64,000 nucleotides of DNA from Tetragonia tetragonoides (GCA_038025085.1 CM076146.1:24932501-24996500); one strand, 5' to 3'; counted from the stretch's first letter, positions 24,461-37,506 are shown. A program made the numbers and translations. The notes: generated from the sequence alone by a model not told the origin.

Positions 24461-26689
24461 AATGATGAAATATAGTTGGGCACATGTTCACTGTATAAAC
24501 TAATTGTCCCTAGATTTTCATGCTAATAACTTTGCAAATAAAATATACGTATCGATTTTCAATATTATCCCATGGTTTCCACAATTGAGTATTTTGGAAT
24601 TTGTATATGGATTTCCTGTATCTGATAGTCTGGTTTGCAAATCTAACCAAAATCTGATGACAAGATTTGAAATATACTTGCAAACCAATTTGTGATTTCT
24701 GGCAATCAAAATCCTTTCTAGGATACATGCATAAAAATAGTACCCAATATGGAGCATGATGGTATACTTCTATATAGGATCACATTGATTGATTATATAT
24801 TTGTTGCTCAGCAATTGGCCAATATTATGATATATATCTAGTGATCTAATTAACTTAATTCCTTAGCTATATTGTCGATGAATTATCTGGCAGACCATGC
24901 TAAGGACAACAGACATGTCTTTCATAAAATCATAAGCCAGCCTAGAGTGCTCATACAGAAGACTTTCTTTTTTTGGTGCAAAATACAGAAGACTTTTTTC
25001 CTTGTACATTGCTTAGAACGTACTTCAAATTTTTATTCATTGTTGCTTGTTAGTTATAGTTTTTGTTTTGTCTTTATCCTTTTTAGCTTCAGATCCCTGA
25101 GGCGCTCTAAACCATGCTTATAAACCATTGAATATGATTAAAGGACACCTCCCAAGTTACATATGTATGGGCGCTTTCAATTAATTTTATAGTTATATGT
25201 TTTGAAAATGACGTATAATGGATAAAATTGGAAAAACAAAAATCTTCATATTTGGCACGCAAAAATGATTTAAATGGACATTTTAAAGGCTAAAAATTAA
25301 AAAAAACCCTCCGATCCAAGCTATACATAAACTCAATAAGTCAATATCTTAACTTTCAAGACAATATAATCTTAATCTTAATCTTAATTAGTGAAAACTG
25401 AAGTTTGTCAACACTTACTTGTTAACACTATCTAGCGGACACAGAGGGGGCCAGCAGGCAGCAGGAGCGCAGCCGCCGCCCCCATTGTTCAAAATTTTCC
25501 CTGTTTGCCTATACTTTCCTTATAAAGCATATTTCCCCGTTCATTTCCCCCCTTTTAAGTATTGTCATCGCCCCTACTAAATGAGAATCTTGTGTCTGTC
25601 GCAATATTAAGTAGTAAGGTTGAATACATTTTCACTTATTCAAACATCATTTTCCTCTGAGTTTAATACTAGGACTAGCGTTATTGTTCACCAATTACGA
25701 TTCCGATATTGAGTACCCGATATTTTTACTCACTCCTCGCTACTAAAAAACCGAAAAAGAAGAAAAAAGAGAAGATGCCATCAATTTACACATTTAGGTA
25801 AAGAAAAAAGGGGGCTTTCAGCATTAATAGAGTGTGCAGGGAGGTGGTAATCACTAATCAGTTAGATGAGTAAGTAACATTGGCCCTGGCCTGGCAGGTC
25901 ATTTTTTACTTTAAAAGAGAGGGTGAATCAGTGTATGTATGTGTATCAGCACCTAGTCCTCACAAATGAGCTGGAAGAAATGGGTCCCAACCCTATGATT
26001 GGGCCTCAATAACTTATAACTTCCCTAAAATAGAATAACTATACGAAATATAGTAACACTTTGCATGTGTACATTCATTTCAGACTGCATATATGAACTA
26101 GGAAAAATGTTTTGGTCACCTTCAAATTTGAAAGGGACTTTCTTGATGGCTTTGGTCTTTGCCTATGTCAAATTTTGGTCCCCCTATGGTGAACCTAAAC
26201 TTCAAGTAACTGGGACCTATATTTGGATTTAATTCGAGAGAGCAACCTCTTAAGGGTACACTCAATGCAACTTACATTTGTTAGTTGCTTCAGAATTAAC
26301 TAGAGAACTTGGGTTGCAAAAGTTGATGTGGTCTATTTTACTGAAACCAAGGTCACTGTTTTAACTGAGGTAATTGTAAGGATATGTTTTTTTCCACTTA
26401 TTTTATCTGATTTTTACTGATTTAGTAAAGTCTTGTTATTGATTTCTATTGATTAGCTAAGGTCTCGCCACTTATTTCCATTTATTCAATATGGTCCCGT
26501 CACTGATTAGTGATTCCCACCGATTCAGTAAGTTACTTCCACTGGCGTTTCTCACTAATTTAGGGTGTGTTGTTTAGAGTTTATCTAGTCAGGTTAGTCT
26601 AGTTTAAGAGTTGTCTCATGTCATTTCAATGATTTTTTGGTCAAATTAGTTCAGTGGTGTTCTGTTTAGAAATATACATTTTGGGTGCG
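24461..26689. other. Spacer, no gene seen
   Basis: AT-rich and without a credible frame. 25440-25490 is a short GC-rich island (GGCCAGCAGGCAGCAGG...CCGCCGCCCCC) of unknown origin. 26390-26570 repeats phrases of the type CTGATTTAGTAA/CACTGATT. Confidence 0.45.
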
Positions 26690-27060
26690 TTTGTTAGCAA
26701 AAAAATATATGTTCAGTTCAGTTCAGTTCAGTTCAAGTGTCAATTCAATGATTTCAAATTCAGTTAAATGATGTTCATTTCAGTTCAGTGGTGCTGAGTT
26801 CAGAAAAACACTTTTTGCCTCACTTTTAAAGTTGTGTTCAATTCAGTTTAGTTGTGCCTAGCTCAGTTCAGTAGTATCTAGTTTAGTGATATTGAATTCA
26901 GTTCAGTTCTGGTAAATTCACCTCTAACAAACTCACACTTTCTCTCACATAGAAAGTACGGTTCAATTCAGTTTAGTAGAGTTCAGTAATTTAGCTAACG
27001 GTGTTCATTTCAGTTCAATGATGTTGAATGCAATTCAATTCACTCCAATTCATTTACATC
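26690..27060. repeat. Degenerate TTCAG pentanucleotide repeat
   Basis: Starts with clean GTTCA units (26711-26735) and continues as scattered TTCAGTTCAG, TTCAGTGGTG and TTCAATTCAG words for about 350 bp. An old pentanucleotide satellite-like tract. No coding signal. Confidence 0.7.
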
Positions 27061-27860
27061 CATAAAGAGCACAACCTTTGTAAGGTCCCATCCACTGAAT
27101 CAATAAGTGGCCTTATTGATTCAGTAATTAAATAGTGTAGTAATAATTAATTAATATTGACTAAGCTAATAAATTAAGCCATCTATTAAGCATCTCAATG
27201 TGCTCCACTATGTCTCTAGCTTTTTATATTTTCAAAAAGATGAATTTTATTGACTTCAAAAGTTAAAAGAATATACTACCAAGATAACTTTTGATAAATT
27301 TCTTTTAGTATGTGAGAGAAAGAGAGCTACCTGAGAATGCTCATTTAAGCTCAAGAATTTACACAACTAAAACAGACATACATATGGTTTGATTCTCTTG
27401 TCACCTCAATTCAAAAGTGTAGCTGAATATTGCTTTTCATGCTTCCAATGCATCTCTGTATTATAACCTTTTTTTTTTAATGAAAATCTCAGAATAATTA
27501 CCTTTACACTATTTTTGGTTACTTCGTAAGTGAGGAAAACTAAAGACAAGTAAATATATTGAAATCTACGTAAAAGTAAACCTGTGAAAATCTACGTAAA
27601 AGTAAAACTATGAAAATCTCATCATTTTCACTTGTTTGCTTCATCATTATAAAGGCAATAGGTAATGGGTACATACAATTGTACCCATATATATCTAGAC
27701 ATACAAATGAACCCTAAAATACCTGGGCCCTCTGCTGACCCATTTAATGAATTGTCAGGGGTGGTTATACCCAAATTGGTACAACTCCAAACACCCAAAA
27801 ATTTGGGATATAAAGGTTGTAGAAATGTAGGAGATTTACACAATTTTCATTTGTTTGGTT
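27061..27860. other. Spacer, no gene seen
   Basis: AT-rich. The phrase AAATCTACGTAAAAGTAAA is repeated at about 27565 and 27588. Otherwise no structure that I can name. Confidence 0.4.
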
Positions 27861-28437
27861 TGTTATTGTAGAAAATCTACAATAAAATAAAGACTTTCTT
27901 TATAAACTTCCACAGACTTCCAATACGTTCACTAGAATTCTCACACAACTGTGTGTGTTCTCTTATCTTCCTAAGCACTCCGTTCTCTTTGAATGCTTAA
28001 GAACTCATATACAAATCTGATGTCTGAATCTCTATTTATAGACCACCCATCTCATAACCAAACCCTAGTAAGATTAGAAATCCTCCCTTAAGTTACTCTC
28101 TATTAATTATTCCCCAAGTAATATCTAATTACACCCCTTAGCAATCTAGTATATTACATGGATAAGAAAACTAGAGTACAATAACAATAAGGAAACAATT
28201 TCAACCGGAAATATGGAAAAGATCACGTCAAAACATATTCGCGAGGGTTGTACGGCCATGCGACATTTATGCCTAAATGGTGCATGGTCGTGCAACATAG
28301 TCAGACCCCACTTTCTTAGCTAGCTTTCACCCGTATGGGCATGTATCATCTTCCCTTACTCGTTCTTGATCACTCAGCATCGATATCGTCCTTGACTCTG
28401 GGTCCGTCCCAACATGCTCGTTGTCATAGGTCCAACA
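27861..28437 (-). mobile_element. Probable Ty1/Copia solo LTR
   Basis: In minus orientation it starts TGTTGGACCTATGAC and ends TCTACAATAACA, the typical TGTTGG...AACA limits. It contains a strong TATA box CTATAAATAGAG (about 28031-28042) followed by a leader-like stretch. GGTT occurs directly outside both ends, a short 4-bp match where 5 bp would be expected. No primer-binding site or coding region adjoins it, hence a solo LTR. Confidence 0.55.
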
Positions 28438-28852
28438 GGTTTTTCCAAGTAAATTAAACAACTTCTTTTTTTTTCACACATTCAGTACACACAGCAAAAC
28501 TAATAAAGCTATTGTCTGTTTTGTTCTATATTCTGTTATGAAAATAGTATTATATTTTTGGTTTTATTTTATGTGTTTAGCATTGTATGTTCCGCAGGTT
28601 CTGTTTCGTTCTACAAATTCAATTACATTCTCAATGAGACTGCACGAGCATTGCATTTTGTTTTAAGAGAGAGACATAATATGAAAAAGAAGGAGTCTTA
28701 TTGAATTTAAGCCATATATTTGGAAGTACATTAAACTTGTAATTTTATAAGAGTGTTATATTTTTACTACGTAGTTGCGAATAATTGCCCCCAAAATTTC
28801 AATTTGTCCTGCCATGATTTTGGGTGGGGAGAAATGAAATTCACATTAATTG
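28438..28852. other. Spacer, no gene seen
   Basis: AT-rich, with a T-run near 28465-28475. Nothing further recognised. Part of it may be interior of the CACTA fragment that ends at 28946. Confidence 0.4.
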
Positions 28853-28946
28853 CAATAACCTTTCGCAACAATAAATTTTTGTCGTCGCAATAAATTTTAA
28901 TGTCGTTGCGAAAACCTCATTACTATAAATGACTTTTCCTGTAGTG
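28853..28946. mobile_element. CACTA (En/Spm) terminal fragment
   Basis: Ends in GACTTTTCCTGTAGTG, which read inverted is CACTACAGGAAAAGTC, the classic CACTA terminus. Before it lie several short CGCAACGAC/GTCGTTGCG-type words in both orientations, as in the subterminal repeats of En/Spm elements. No matching opposite end was found nearby, so it appears truncated. Confidence 0.7.
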
Positions 28947-29793
28947 TACATACTATCACTCAATTTATGTAAATGGAAAATAGATTCTTTGAGATGAAGG
29001 ACCCTAACTATTCACCGATTACATAATGGAAAAAATAAAGATGCTTTTTTTGAGGGAAATTTTGAGAAGTCGTGTTGCAATAATTCTGATCTTCTATCTC
29101 ATTTTATATATTACCTTATGTTCCAATCATATTCTAAATGTCTATGATTTTATCATGGATTTTAATTTAATAATAAATTACAATGGTTTTTATATGGAGT
29201 CACCTCAATATAAGGTTACCTCTATAACCCAACTTGTCATCGGCCTGATGTCAGGCTTATTTAAAACGTCTCACTTTAATACGGTCTCATTTAAGCATTT
29301 GTAGGAATCAAATTTAAAAGTTGAGATGTCAAATATATAAGGAAATAGGATATAAGATGACACATAAAATGAAATAGATAATACTTAGCTTATAGAGTTA
29401 CAGGTCTTGTTGATGTGAAGTAGAAATTGATTCCGAATTAGGAAAAAAGAAGATGTAAAACAGTGAAAGATCAATTTTCGGATCACAAATTTCCAGCTGT
29501 TTTAAATTATTCTTTTTAAGTGCCATATTTTTCACTTACACAGTAGTAAAGTAACATGAGTAGTGACAAGCATATTTGGTGTTCTAAGGACACGTGTCGT
29601 TTCCTGAATTAATGAATGTAGCTCACTTTATTTGAGACGAAAGAGGAATGGACTGAGCACATTTCAATTGTACGAAATTGGTAAGGACCCAATATGGTTT
29701 GTCCTACCCGCCAAAAGCGGACGGGTTGGGCAACATCGCTAAGGACCACCCTTTGGCTTTATATTTTGGGGTCAGTCCTCTCATTAAACTTGA
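28947..29793. other. Spacer, no gene seen
   Basis: A 92-codon frame at 29026-29304 is AT-rich and hydrophobic by composition. I see no homology and reject it as a gene. The rest is non-coding. Confidence 0.4.
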
Positions 29794-29795
29794 TA

Positions 29796-30050
29796 CTCCC
29801 TCCGTCCTGTGATTATGTTGTCAATTGTCTTTTGGAGGTCAAACTTTACAAACTTTGACTGTTAATATATGAAAAAATATAAAGATTGACAATGTAAAAG
29901 TTTTATTGTTAGATTCGTTTTTAATAGTACTTTTGAAAAATCATATTTTTATAATTTTTATATTCATAGATTTATAGTTATTTATGGTCAAAGTTGCACA
30001 TTGAAGACCGCAATAAAGTAATTGACAACGTAATCATGGAACGGATGGAG
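29796..30050. mobile_element. Stowaway-like MITE with long terminal inverted repeats
   Basis: The ends read CTCCCTCCGTCCTGTGATTA... and, inverted, CTCCATCCGTTCCATGATTA..., pairing over about 30 bp. TA flanks both sides (29794-29795, 30051-30052). 255 bp, AT-rich, non-coding. Same superfamily as 19936-20186 but a different subfamily. Confidence 0.8.
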
Positions 30051-30052
30051 TA

Positions 30053-30767
30053 TATTATTAATGGGTCCTACGTACTAAGAGAATTTTTGTTTCAACCATA
30101 TTTTTTTTTCAGATTACAGGTTGACCCTAAACTCATTAACGACGCACAAATATGTATCTCAGTTCCAAAGATAAAAAGGAGGACAAATAAAAATTGGAGA
30201 ACCTTATCATGCAATAATTTGTTGGAAAAAACTTTCTATTCTAGATGAGTCGAGATGCCTAAGTATAACGAAGACTTATTATAAAAGTTTACAGGAAGAA
30301 AAATCCGAGTTTGTTTATCTAACTACTGTACTCTTAACTTTGAATCCACGCTATTCGGAAAAACAGAACTGTCGAAATATATATGGAGTAAGTTAGTAAT
30401 CTTACAGTCAAAGACTTTGCTTTCTCCACGTACTACTTAATGTTATTATCTAATAAAATTGTAAAAAATGTCTAGTGTTGCAATCTAGCACCAAAATTTT
30501 ATTTTGGGTGGAATCTAGCACCACAATTTTTATGATTACTTTTCACAAGAATAAATATGTCCTTTTTTGAATACATGATTAAAAGTATTTATGAAGTTCG
30601 ACGAAAGATTCTTTTCCATGTATACTCCAACTATATAAATAGATGAGGTCATATATTTATAAGCAATAAATATATTAACCTACATAAAGTGGATAATGTT
30701 AACAAGTTACCACGGGTAACTCTTTAAGAAGGATAATTTTGTCAATTTATTCAAAACACAATATATC
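30053..30767. other. Spacer, no gene seen
   Basis: AT-rich. The phrase AATCTAGCACCAMAATTTT is repeated at about 30482 and 30512. No coding signal. Confidence 0.4.
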
Positions 30768-33555
30768 TTTTTTTTTTTTTGCTTGTCCAATTGGTTGTGT
30801 GGTTGTATTCAAGTAACCCAAAAGAAAACAAACATACAATTTATAGGCCACAAGCGGGGGGAAACTCCTTAGGACTTAGCATGCCAACAAAAGGGGAGGA
30901 AGCCGCCCACGCCGTGAACGAATGAGCCAAACCAACGTTTTGTCTAGGTACATAAGCTAAGTCTACAGGACATAAAGCAATTAAATTACACACTTCCTCC
31001 AAAATCCAACGAGACTGCCAGGGGAAGGGTCTCCCTCTCTTGATGTCATCCACGACCATTTTTGCATCACTCCTTATACAAACAGGGGCACCAATGATCT
31101 GAGCATTTTTAGCTGCTTCCAGAATTGCAATGGCCTTCGCAGCATACGGGTCTCCATGCATGACTTTGAGAGCATTTGTTTTGATTGGCCATCCATCAAT
31201 GTCAATCAGCACCCAAACCACCCACGAGTGACCATTTCTTACAGCAGCACCAACTAGGTAGGTCCTTCTCCCTTCCATCATAGCAGTGTCCATGGTAGCA
31301 TTAGTCTTCACAATTGTATCAGGGGGCTCCTCCTTAAAAGCTACCAAAATCTCAGCCCATTTTTTATGAAGTTGTTCTACAATGTGATTTGGCCTCATCT
31401 CAGCTTCTGAATGCATTGTATTGTTACGAACCCACCAAATATGGTTCAGAAAGACATCAACTTTTCGAGCAAATAAGAAGCCCTCCTCCTTACCCATCAT
31501 GGTTCGCATCTGTGATGTAGGAAGGAAGATTTCATTCAACCACTGGTTCAGATCCCAGTCCCCATGTGCATCAGATAGGAGGCCAGTAAAAGCAAGCCAG
31601 AGAGTGCGAGCCAAAGGGCACAAAAAGAACATGTGTACCTCAGTTTCAATTTCATCCTTGCATAAAAAGCATTTATCATCATTAACTGGAAAATGAGCCA
31701 TTAAAGTGAATTTTGTTGGGATAGCTTTCCAAGCTAATCTCCAAATAAACATTTGGATTCACTGCGGTATTTTGAGTTTTCAGACCGCTTTCCAGAGGAT
31801 GGTGCCAATAGAGCTATGCCCAAAACCCCTATCAGCAATAAGGAGTTGATAGGCACTTTTGAGTGTGAATATCCCCAGCCTCTCCTTCAACCAGACACAC
31901 GAGTCCTCCCCTTCTATAGCAGCAAGAGGTATTTGCAAAATAGCCTTTGCCAAAGGTTCGTCAAACTGATCACATATTAATTCTCTATTCCAGGCTCGCT
32001 GTGTTATGCAGTCACTGACTTTAAAAACAATTACATCCGCATCTTCTCTTGCCCTTGGAACAAAACTTTCAAGGTCTGGGACCCAGGGCTCCGTTCATAC
32101 ATCAATCAACTCTCCATCTCCAACCATCCAGCAATCTCCTTGTTTAATTATATCTTTGTCACCGAGCATGTCTCTCCATTGTTGTGAATCTGAGGAGTTG
32201 GGATTAACATGGAGAAAACCATGTCTACCGCAATATTTTCGCAGGAATTGTTGTACCCACACTCTAGGGTTGTTTGAGAACAGCAGCCAGGCGAGCTTAG
32301 CATGAAGGGCTCTATTTGCATCATACATCTTCCTAATACCCAATCCCTCAAGGCATCGAGGTGAACAAATTGAGCTCCAAGATTTCAGATATATACCCTT
32401 ACCTCTCTCCTCTTTTTCCCACCAGAAATCACGTATAATTGCATCCAAATCATGACACAACGATACACTGAGGGTGTTTGAAGTCATCACGTAGCTGGAA
32501 ATTGCAGTAGCCACTGCCTGTATCATAGTTGCTCTACCCGCAAAAGATAGAGTATGTGACTTCCATGCCTTTAATTTGTCCCTGAGTCTCGTCGTCCATT
32601 GTTTCTAAAGAAATGCATACCCAAATAAACTGCATCACGATCCATTGTCGACAGATTAAGGTTGCCTTTGACTCGTCCTCTCGTGTGGTATGGGGTATTG
32701 GGGCTGAAAAAAACTCCGGACTTGCTCTTATTGGCTGCCAAACCACTCCAGAGCCTCCGAAATTGCCTCAGCATTCATATCATTTGCTCGTGCGAAAACT
32801 ACTAGGTCATCCGCAAAGAGGAGGTGCGAGATGCCATCGCAGTTTCTATGAATTGCAATCCCCTGGAGTTTGCCTCTTTCTTGGGCTTTGAGAAACAGTC
32901 ATGACAATGTCTCCATTCCCAAGACAAAAAGGAAAGGGGACAACGGGTCTCCTTGCCTAATTCCCCGTTGAGGGGTGATGAACCCGTGGGGAGAGCCATT
33001 CACCAGCACTGACATGGTTGTAGTAGTAATGCATTGCTCTACAAGTCTTGTAAAGTCCCTGTTAAAACCCATGTTCTCCAGAGCACAAAGTAAAAAACCT
33101 CAGTCGAGTTTATCATATGCCTTAGCCATGTCGATCTTTAGAGCCATAAGTCCCCCTTTTCCTTTTTGTTTGTTCATGGTATGGAGGATCTCGTGTACCA
33201 GGATGGTATTATCCGAAATCACTCGACCCGGAGCAAAAGCGGCCTGCAAGGGGCTAATAAGCGAATCCAGTAATGGCTTGATCCTATTGGCTAGGAGATT
33301 TGAGAGGATTTTATACGTCACATTACATAGTGCAATTGGGCGAAACTTCTTTACTGTAGCAGCTTTGGCCGTTTTTGGGATGAGTGCTATGTGGGTATGG
33401 TTTTGTGCCCGCATCATCCGCCCACCTCTGAAGAACACTTGCACCATCGCTGTTATTTCTTCATGCACAGTTCCCCAATATTCTTGAAAGAATAGGGCTG
33501 GGAGCCCATCTGAGCCGGGGGCTTTGGTCGGGTGCATTGACCAAAGAACACTCCC
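30768..33555 (-). pseudogene. L1-type LINE, 5'-truncated, ORF2 remnant
   Basis: Minus-strand non-LTR retrotransposon with a poly(A) tail (T-run 30768-30780). From its 5' end: the start of reverse transcriptase (SMHPTKAPGSDGLPALFFQEYW, near 33480-33540), the fingers/palm region to about 33100, the catalytic FADD box (rc of 32807-32818), a thumb/connection region (32095-32526), a reverse-transcriptase-associated zinc-binding domain (31752 downward: CFLCKDEIETEVHMFFLC) and an RNase H-like domain to 30841. Endonuclease and ORF1 are absent, so it was truncated at about 33545-33560 on arrival. Several frameshifts and stops make it dead. Same family as 44663-60301. I could not find its target duplication. 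Confidence 0.9.
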
Positions 33556-35990
33556 TATCTACTATATAGATACACTTGCCTTTTCCCAGCAACTCCCTAT
33601 TTCACGCTTGACTACTCCTTCAAAACCAAACTCCTTCAATTTTGTTTGACTTGCATGACTATTTCTCCAGACACCAGACCCCTGCCACCATCTTCACCAG
33701 ACTCCACCAATATTGTCAATCATCAGGCCATCGGAAAAGACGCTCAAAATTTGTGTGGGTGAGCACTACGGTCGTCGCCCCTCAATAAATCTGTCGGACT
33801 CTACTCGCCAATGGAGATGCTGATGACGTGATCGTCGGAGATGCGTGATCAAAGGCGGTAACACGGATTAGGTTTCCGATGAGGGGTGAGGAAGTGTGGG
33901 TGTCGTAGCCTTCAACATCAATTGTAGAGAGATTGTCGGTGATGAAGGAAATAAATGATCAAACCTTGCTACATATCACCTGAACTATTTGAATGATCCA
34001 ACTTTTGATTCATGGGTTTTGAAGAGCAACAAATGTGTGTTTCAAGGTGCATTAAGAGAACATTCTATACTGGTTTTATTATGTTCCTTCATGGAGTACT
34101 ATATTATAGTAATGATTACATGGAGTGTTCATAGAAGATTGGAGTTAAAGTTGTTATTTTACGATGACATTCATTCTCGTCAATCTCACAGTTTTGACAG
34201 TTTTCACAGTGGTTCGTATTTTGGTCATAACTCCTTCATATGACATCAAAACGGGATGATTCAAACTCCTGTAGAAAGCTGAAAACCATTTCTAAAACAT
34301 TCATGTTTGGGTTTTTGCTAGTTCCAAGACAAACGTGGTAGAAAAAGAGTTGGAAGTCATGGATCAGATGTTTTGCCCACCAAGGCAAAGAGTATACATT
34401 AGTTATTCTTTCCTAATTGGTTTGTACTTATTTTAAGCGTGTCTATAGTTGGTTTTATTACCTATTGTGTGTCAAATTTGTTACCTTAGGTTGTTATTTA
34501 TTTTCTAATTTTAGTTGGTTTAGTTTCCTAATTGAAATAGGATCCCTACATGTAATACGCGGTTGCTGGTTCTCCTACTTAGATTAGGATTAGGTTTATC
34601 CCTACATGTCAGGGACGTCGTATAAGTAGGGCTGTTATGTTTCTGTAATGTTTTTCCTTTTTCTTTTATTTAGTATGTGGGTGGTGGTGGATGGTGGACA
34701 ATGGTGATGGTGAACAACAGTGGCTAGCGGTGAACTATCGTGCGTGAGAAGTGAGAATTGTAATTTTTTGGAAAGTATAAGTAATGGTAAGAGTTACCTA
34801 TTTCTGAATGGATAATTAATGGCAGTTTAAATACTTAGGATGGTTAAGTTTTCAAATCTTAATCTATTAATTTTGTTATCTTAATAAGTTACCCGCGTAA
34901 CTCGTCAACGAAATCGTATATAACTTTGCTTAAATTTAGATAATTATGATTTTTCTATGAAAGGATAGAGTTAGGACGTGGCGTTATAATTAAGTATCAT
35001 GCATTTGTTTTAGATACAAGTTGCTATATGTTAATTGCATGGGAAATTGGCACAAAATATTATCAATTTTTATATTGGTTATGATTAGTTAACAAAAAAT
35101 CATATTCTAGCTGAAAAGGCATCTTTCTTTTTATCTTTTCTATTCTTTTAAAATTGGCATGTCCGTTTAAATGCTCCGTACGGAAACTAGGAGTACATTC
35201 CATCCAATAGAAAACCAAGGTTAGTATAGTAGTACCCCCTAGAGTGTTGAACATTCCTATAGGCATTATAAAAAGACAATATAGACAAAACTATTCCTAC
35301 CCAAAAAAAGACAATTGAGACAAAACATGAAAAAGGAAAACTCAAGTCTAAAAACTCTAAAAGAAAATGCACAAATTAGCTCCAAGTAGAACAAACCCAT
35401 CTCAGAATGTACATTTTCTTGCGCGCACACAAACTGGGCATGATATGATCATCATATAAACATGATTCATGACATCAAAATCTCTATACAATTATGTGCT
35501 CACTTTTCACTTAATCCAAAGTTAGCACATATTGTATAACCAAATTCAAAAATGAACCCTTTTTTTCCCTCTCTCCAAATCTTACATCCCCAAATGTAGT
35601 TCCATCATTTCCCAATAATAATCTCAAAAACATGACACAAAATAGAGGAACATTAACAGAGAGAAAGAAACATATACCATTGCAAAATTTCCATTTTTTT
35701 TTTCTGTATTTTCACCACCAAAGGCCAAAGTTTTACAAAATTTCCCATGCAAGGGACTTAAATATGTAATAATCTTCCTTCAATTCCCCTTACCCAAAAA
35801 AGAACCTTAAAATTGTGAGCCCCAGTATTTATCTAACATTTTTATGCAAATATAATAAACAAAAAAAAAACCAAAACTGTGGAACAAAAAAAATGAAAAA
35901 ATGTGGAGCAAAAATGAAAAAAATGTGGAACAAAAAAAAATGAAAAAAAAAGAAATTTGTTTCAAGAGGAGCTGGAAAAAGCTGTAAAAC
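33556..35990. other. Spacer between LINE and IPT gene
   Basis: 33600-33960 is less AT-rich and may be an old gene or element fragment, but no frame is sustained. 34530-34660 (two phrases of the type ATCCCTACATGT, then GTATAAGTAGGGCTGTTATG) looks promoter- or LTR-like. 35400-35990 is the presumed 3' flank of the IPT gene, with A-rich repeats of AAAAATGTGGAACAAAAAAAA (35880-35950). Confidence 0.45.
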
Positions 35991-37055
35991 CTACTCCTCC
36001 AAGAAACGCTTCACAATCTTCACGCTTGGTGCCACAACTTGTCTCTCCCAAATATCTGACGAACCCTTGGATCCATCCAAAACTGCTCTAAATGAATCTG
36101 AGCCGTCCAATTTATGTAGCTCCCACCCACCATTTTTCAATTTATGTATTTTCTCAATCTGCTTCTTAGCTAGCTGACACGTGTTCTCTTTAATGGCGTT
36201 CACTGCTTCATTGTATACACCCTCACGTACTGTATCATTTCTCTCTCTCATATTGAAATATTTCTCAAATTCTGGTACCCCAATCGATTTATTTAACCCG
36301 GTGTTTGGGGCCGAGTTATGAATTTCACCTGACTCGTAATACTCAGCGAGTTCTTCAACCATCCCCGAGTCAAGCATCTCATCAACTCGTTTCAATAGGT
36401 ACTTTTTTAATACGTCGAATGACACGTCGATCCATAAAAAGCAACACTTGTATCGTAACTCGGAACTCACTGAGTTAGACTCAGTAAAAACGTCGTTATT
36501 CCCCACCGAGTTATTATTATAAGGATTGAGCTTCTCCGATAGAAGCGCATAGATGAATGAGTTGGACCCACCAGCTATGACTGGTACACGTCGACGAGAA
36601 ATAATGTTCGAGATAGCTGACGTGGCGTGAGCGCGGAACTCGGACTGAGTGAACTCGCCGGCGGACGAGTCGAAATCGCCGAGTAAATGGTGAGTCACGC
36701 CGAGTTGCTCTGATAATGGGATTTTGTTGGTGGTAATATCCAAGCCTTTGTAGACCTGGATTTTATCAGAGTTTATTATCTCTCCGTTGAAATTTTTCGC
36801 GAGGGCTATTGACAGCTTTGACTTGCCAGACCCTGTGGGGCCCAGTATGACGACGACTTTTTCACGGCGGCGATGACAGCGGTTGACGGTGGTGGTTGAG
36901 AAATTATCCATTTTAAGTGGGGCCGGTGATGATATGGGTTTTAGAGGAGAGAGAAAATGGGTTATAGTGAGGGGTTTAAGAGGGTGAGATATTTGAGGAA
37001 AAAATGATGAGGAGGAGAAAGAATAACGGTAGATTGATCGCAAGGGAAGTCTCAT
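35991..37055 (-). CDS. IPT: Adenylate isopentenyltransferase (cytokinin synthase), IPT1-like
   Basis: Single-exon gene of 354 residues. The family transfers the isopentenyl group of DMAPP to N6 of ATP/ADP, the first step of cytokinin synthesis. Residues 1-48 are Ser/Pro-rich and basic, like a plastid transit peptide; Met49 is an alternative start. P-loop GPTGSGKS at 72-79, catalytic Asp97 in NSDKIQVYKGLDITTN, then GGSNSF (162-167), RYKCCFLWIDV (201-211), RVDEMLDSGMVEEL (223-236) and KSIGVPEFEKYF (256-267). The C-terminus PSVKIVKRFLEE resembles Arabidopsis IPT1 more than IPT3 from memory. The size and lack of introns fit plant ATP/ADP-type IPTs rather than tRNA-type enzymes. No frame damage, in contrast to everything around it. 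The paralogue assignment needs a tree. Confidence 0.93.
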   Translation of the reverse strand: MRLPLRSIYRYSFSSSSFFPQISHPLKPLTITHFLSPLKPISSPAPLKMDNFSTTTVNRCHRRREKVVVILGPTGSGKSKLSIALAKNFNGEIINSDKIQVYKGLDITTNKIPLSEQLGVTHHLLGDFDSSAGEFTQSEFRAHATSAISNIISRRRVPVIAGGSNSFIYALLSEKLNPYNNNSVGNNDVFTESNSVSSELRYKCCFLWIDVSFDVLKKYLLKRVDEMLDSGMVEELAEYYESGEIHNSAPNTGLNKSIGVPEFEKYFNMRERNDTVREGVYNEAVNAIKENTCQLAKKQIEKIHKLKNGGWELHKLDGSDSFRAVLDGSKGSSDIWERQVVAPSVKIVKRFLEE

Positions 37056-37193
37056 AGGAGGAGAGAGAAAGAGAGAAAAAATGGAGAAATGAAAAGAATG
37101 AGCTTGTTTTCTTGGTGGGTTTTATTTTTATTTTTTTGAGCTCAGAAAAAACCCACACACTAACTAGGTAGCTAAACACACAGAAAATATGAC

Positions 37194-37216
37194 AGAGAGA
37201 GAGAGAGAGGAGAGAG
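37194..37216. repeat. GA/CT microsatellite in IPT 5' leader
   Basis: A CT-rich tract in the transcribed sense, between the candidate TATA box and the IPT start. Pyrimidine-rich leaders are common in plant promoters and can bind GAGA-type factors. Relevance here is inference. Confidence 0.6.
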
Positions 37217-37506
37217 AAAATAAGAACAGGACAACAATGGAGGGTGGAGACAATACTCAGATGGTGGTGGTCATGTCGTGGTTGATGATGAAAATATTGG
37301 GTGCACTCATGAATGCTTGTTAAACCAATGGCAATATGGTTGCAGTAGTATAGTGATGTGTGCTTTTAGAGAGAGAGAAAACGTACGAAAGTGGTGTGTG
37401 TTTTTTGTTTCTACTCATTTGGTTTTGTTTTTGTTTTTATTTGGGGGCTGTAATTTGGAAATGGGGAATTTGTGTTGTTTGAGTTGTTGAACTTGGATTT
37501 GGCTAC

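Noticed and set aside
29026..29304. 92-codon hydrophobic frame
   Set aside because: AT-rich composition, no homology or promoter/splice context.
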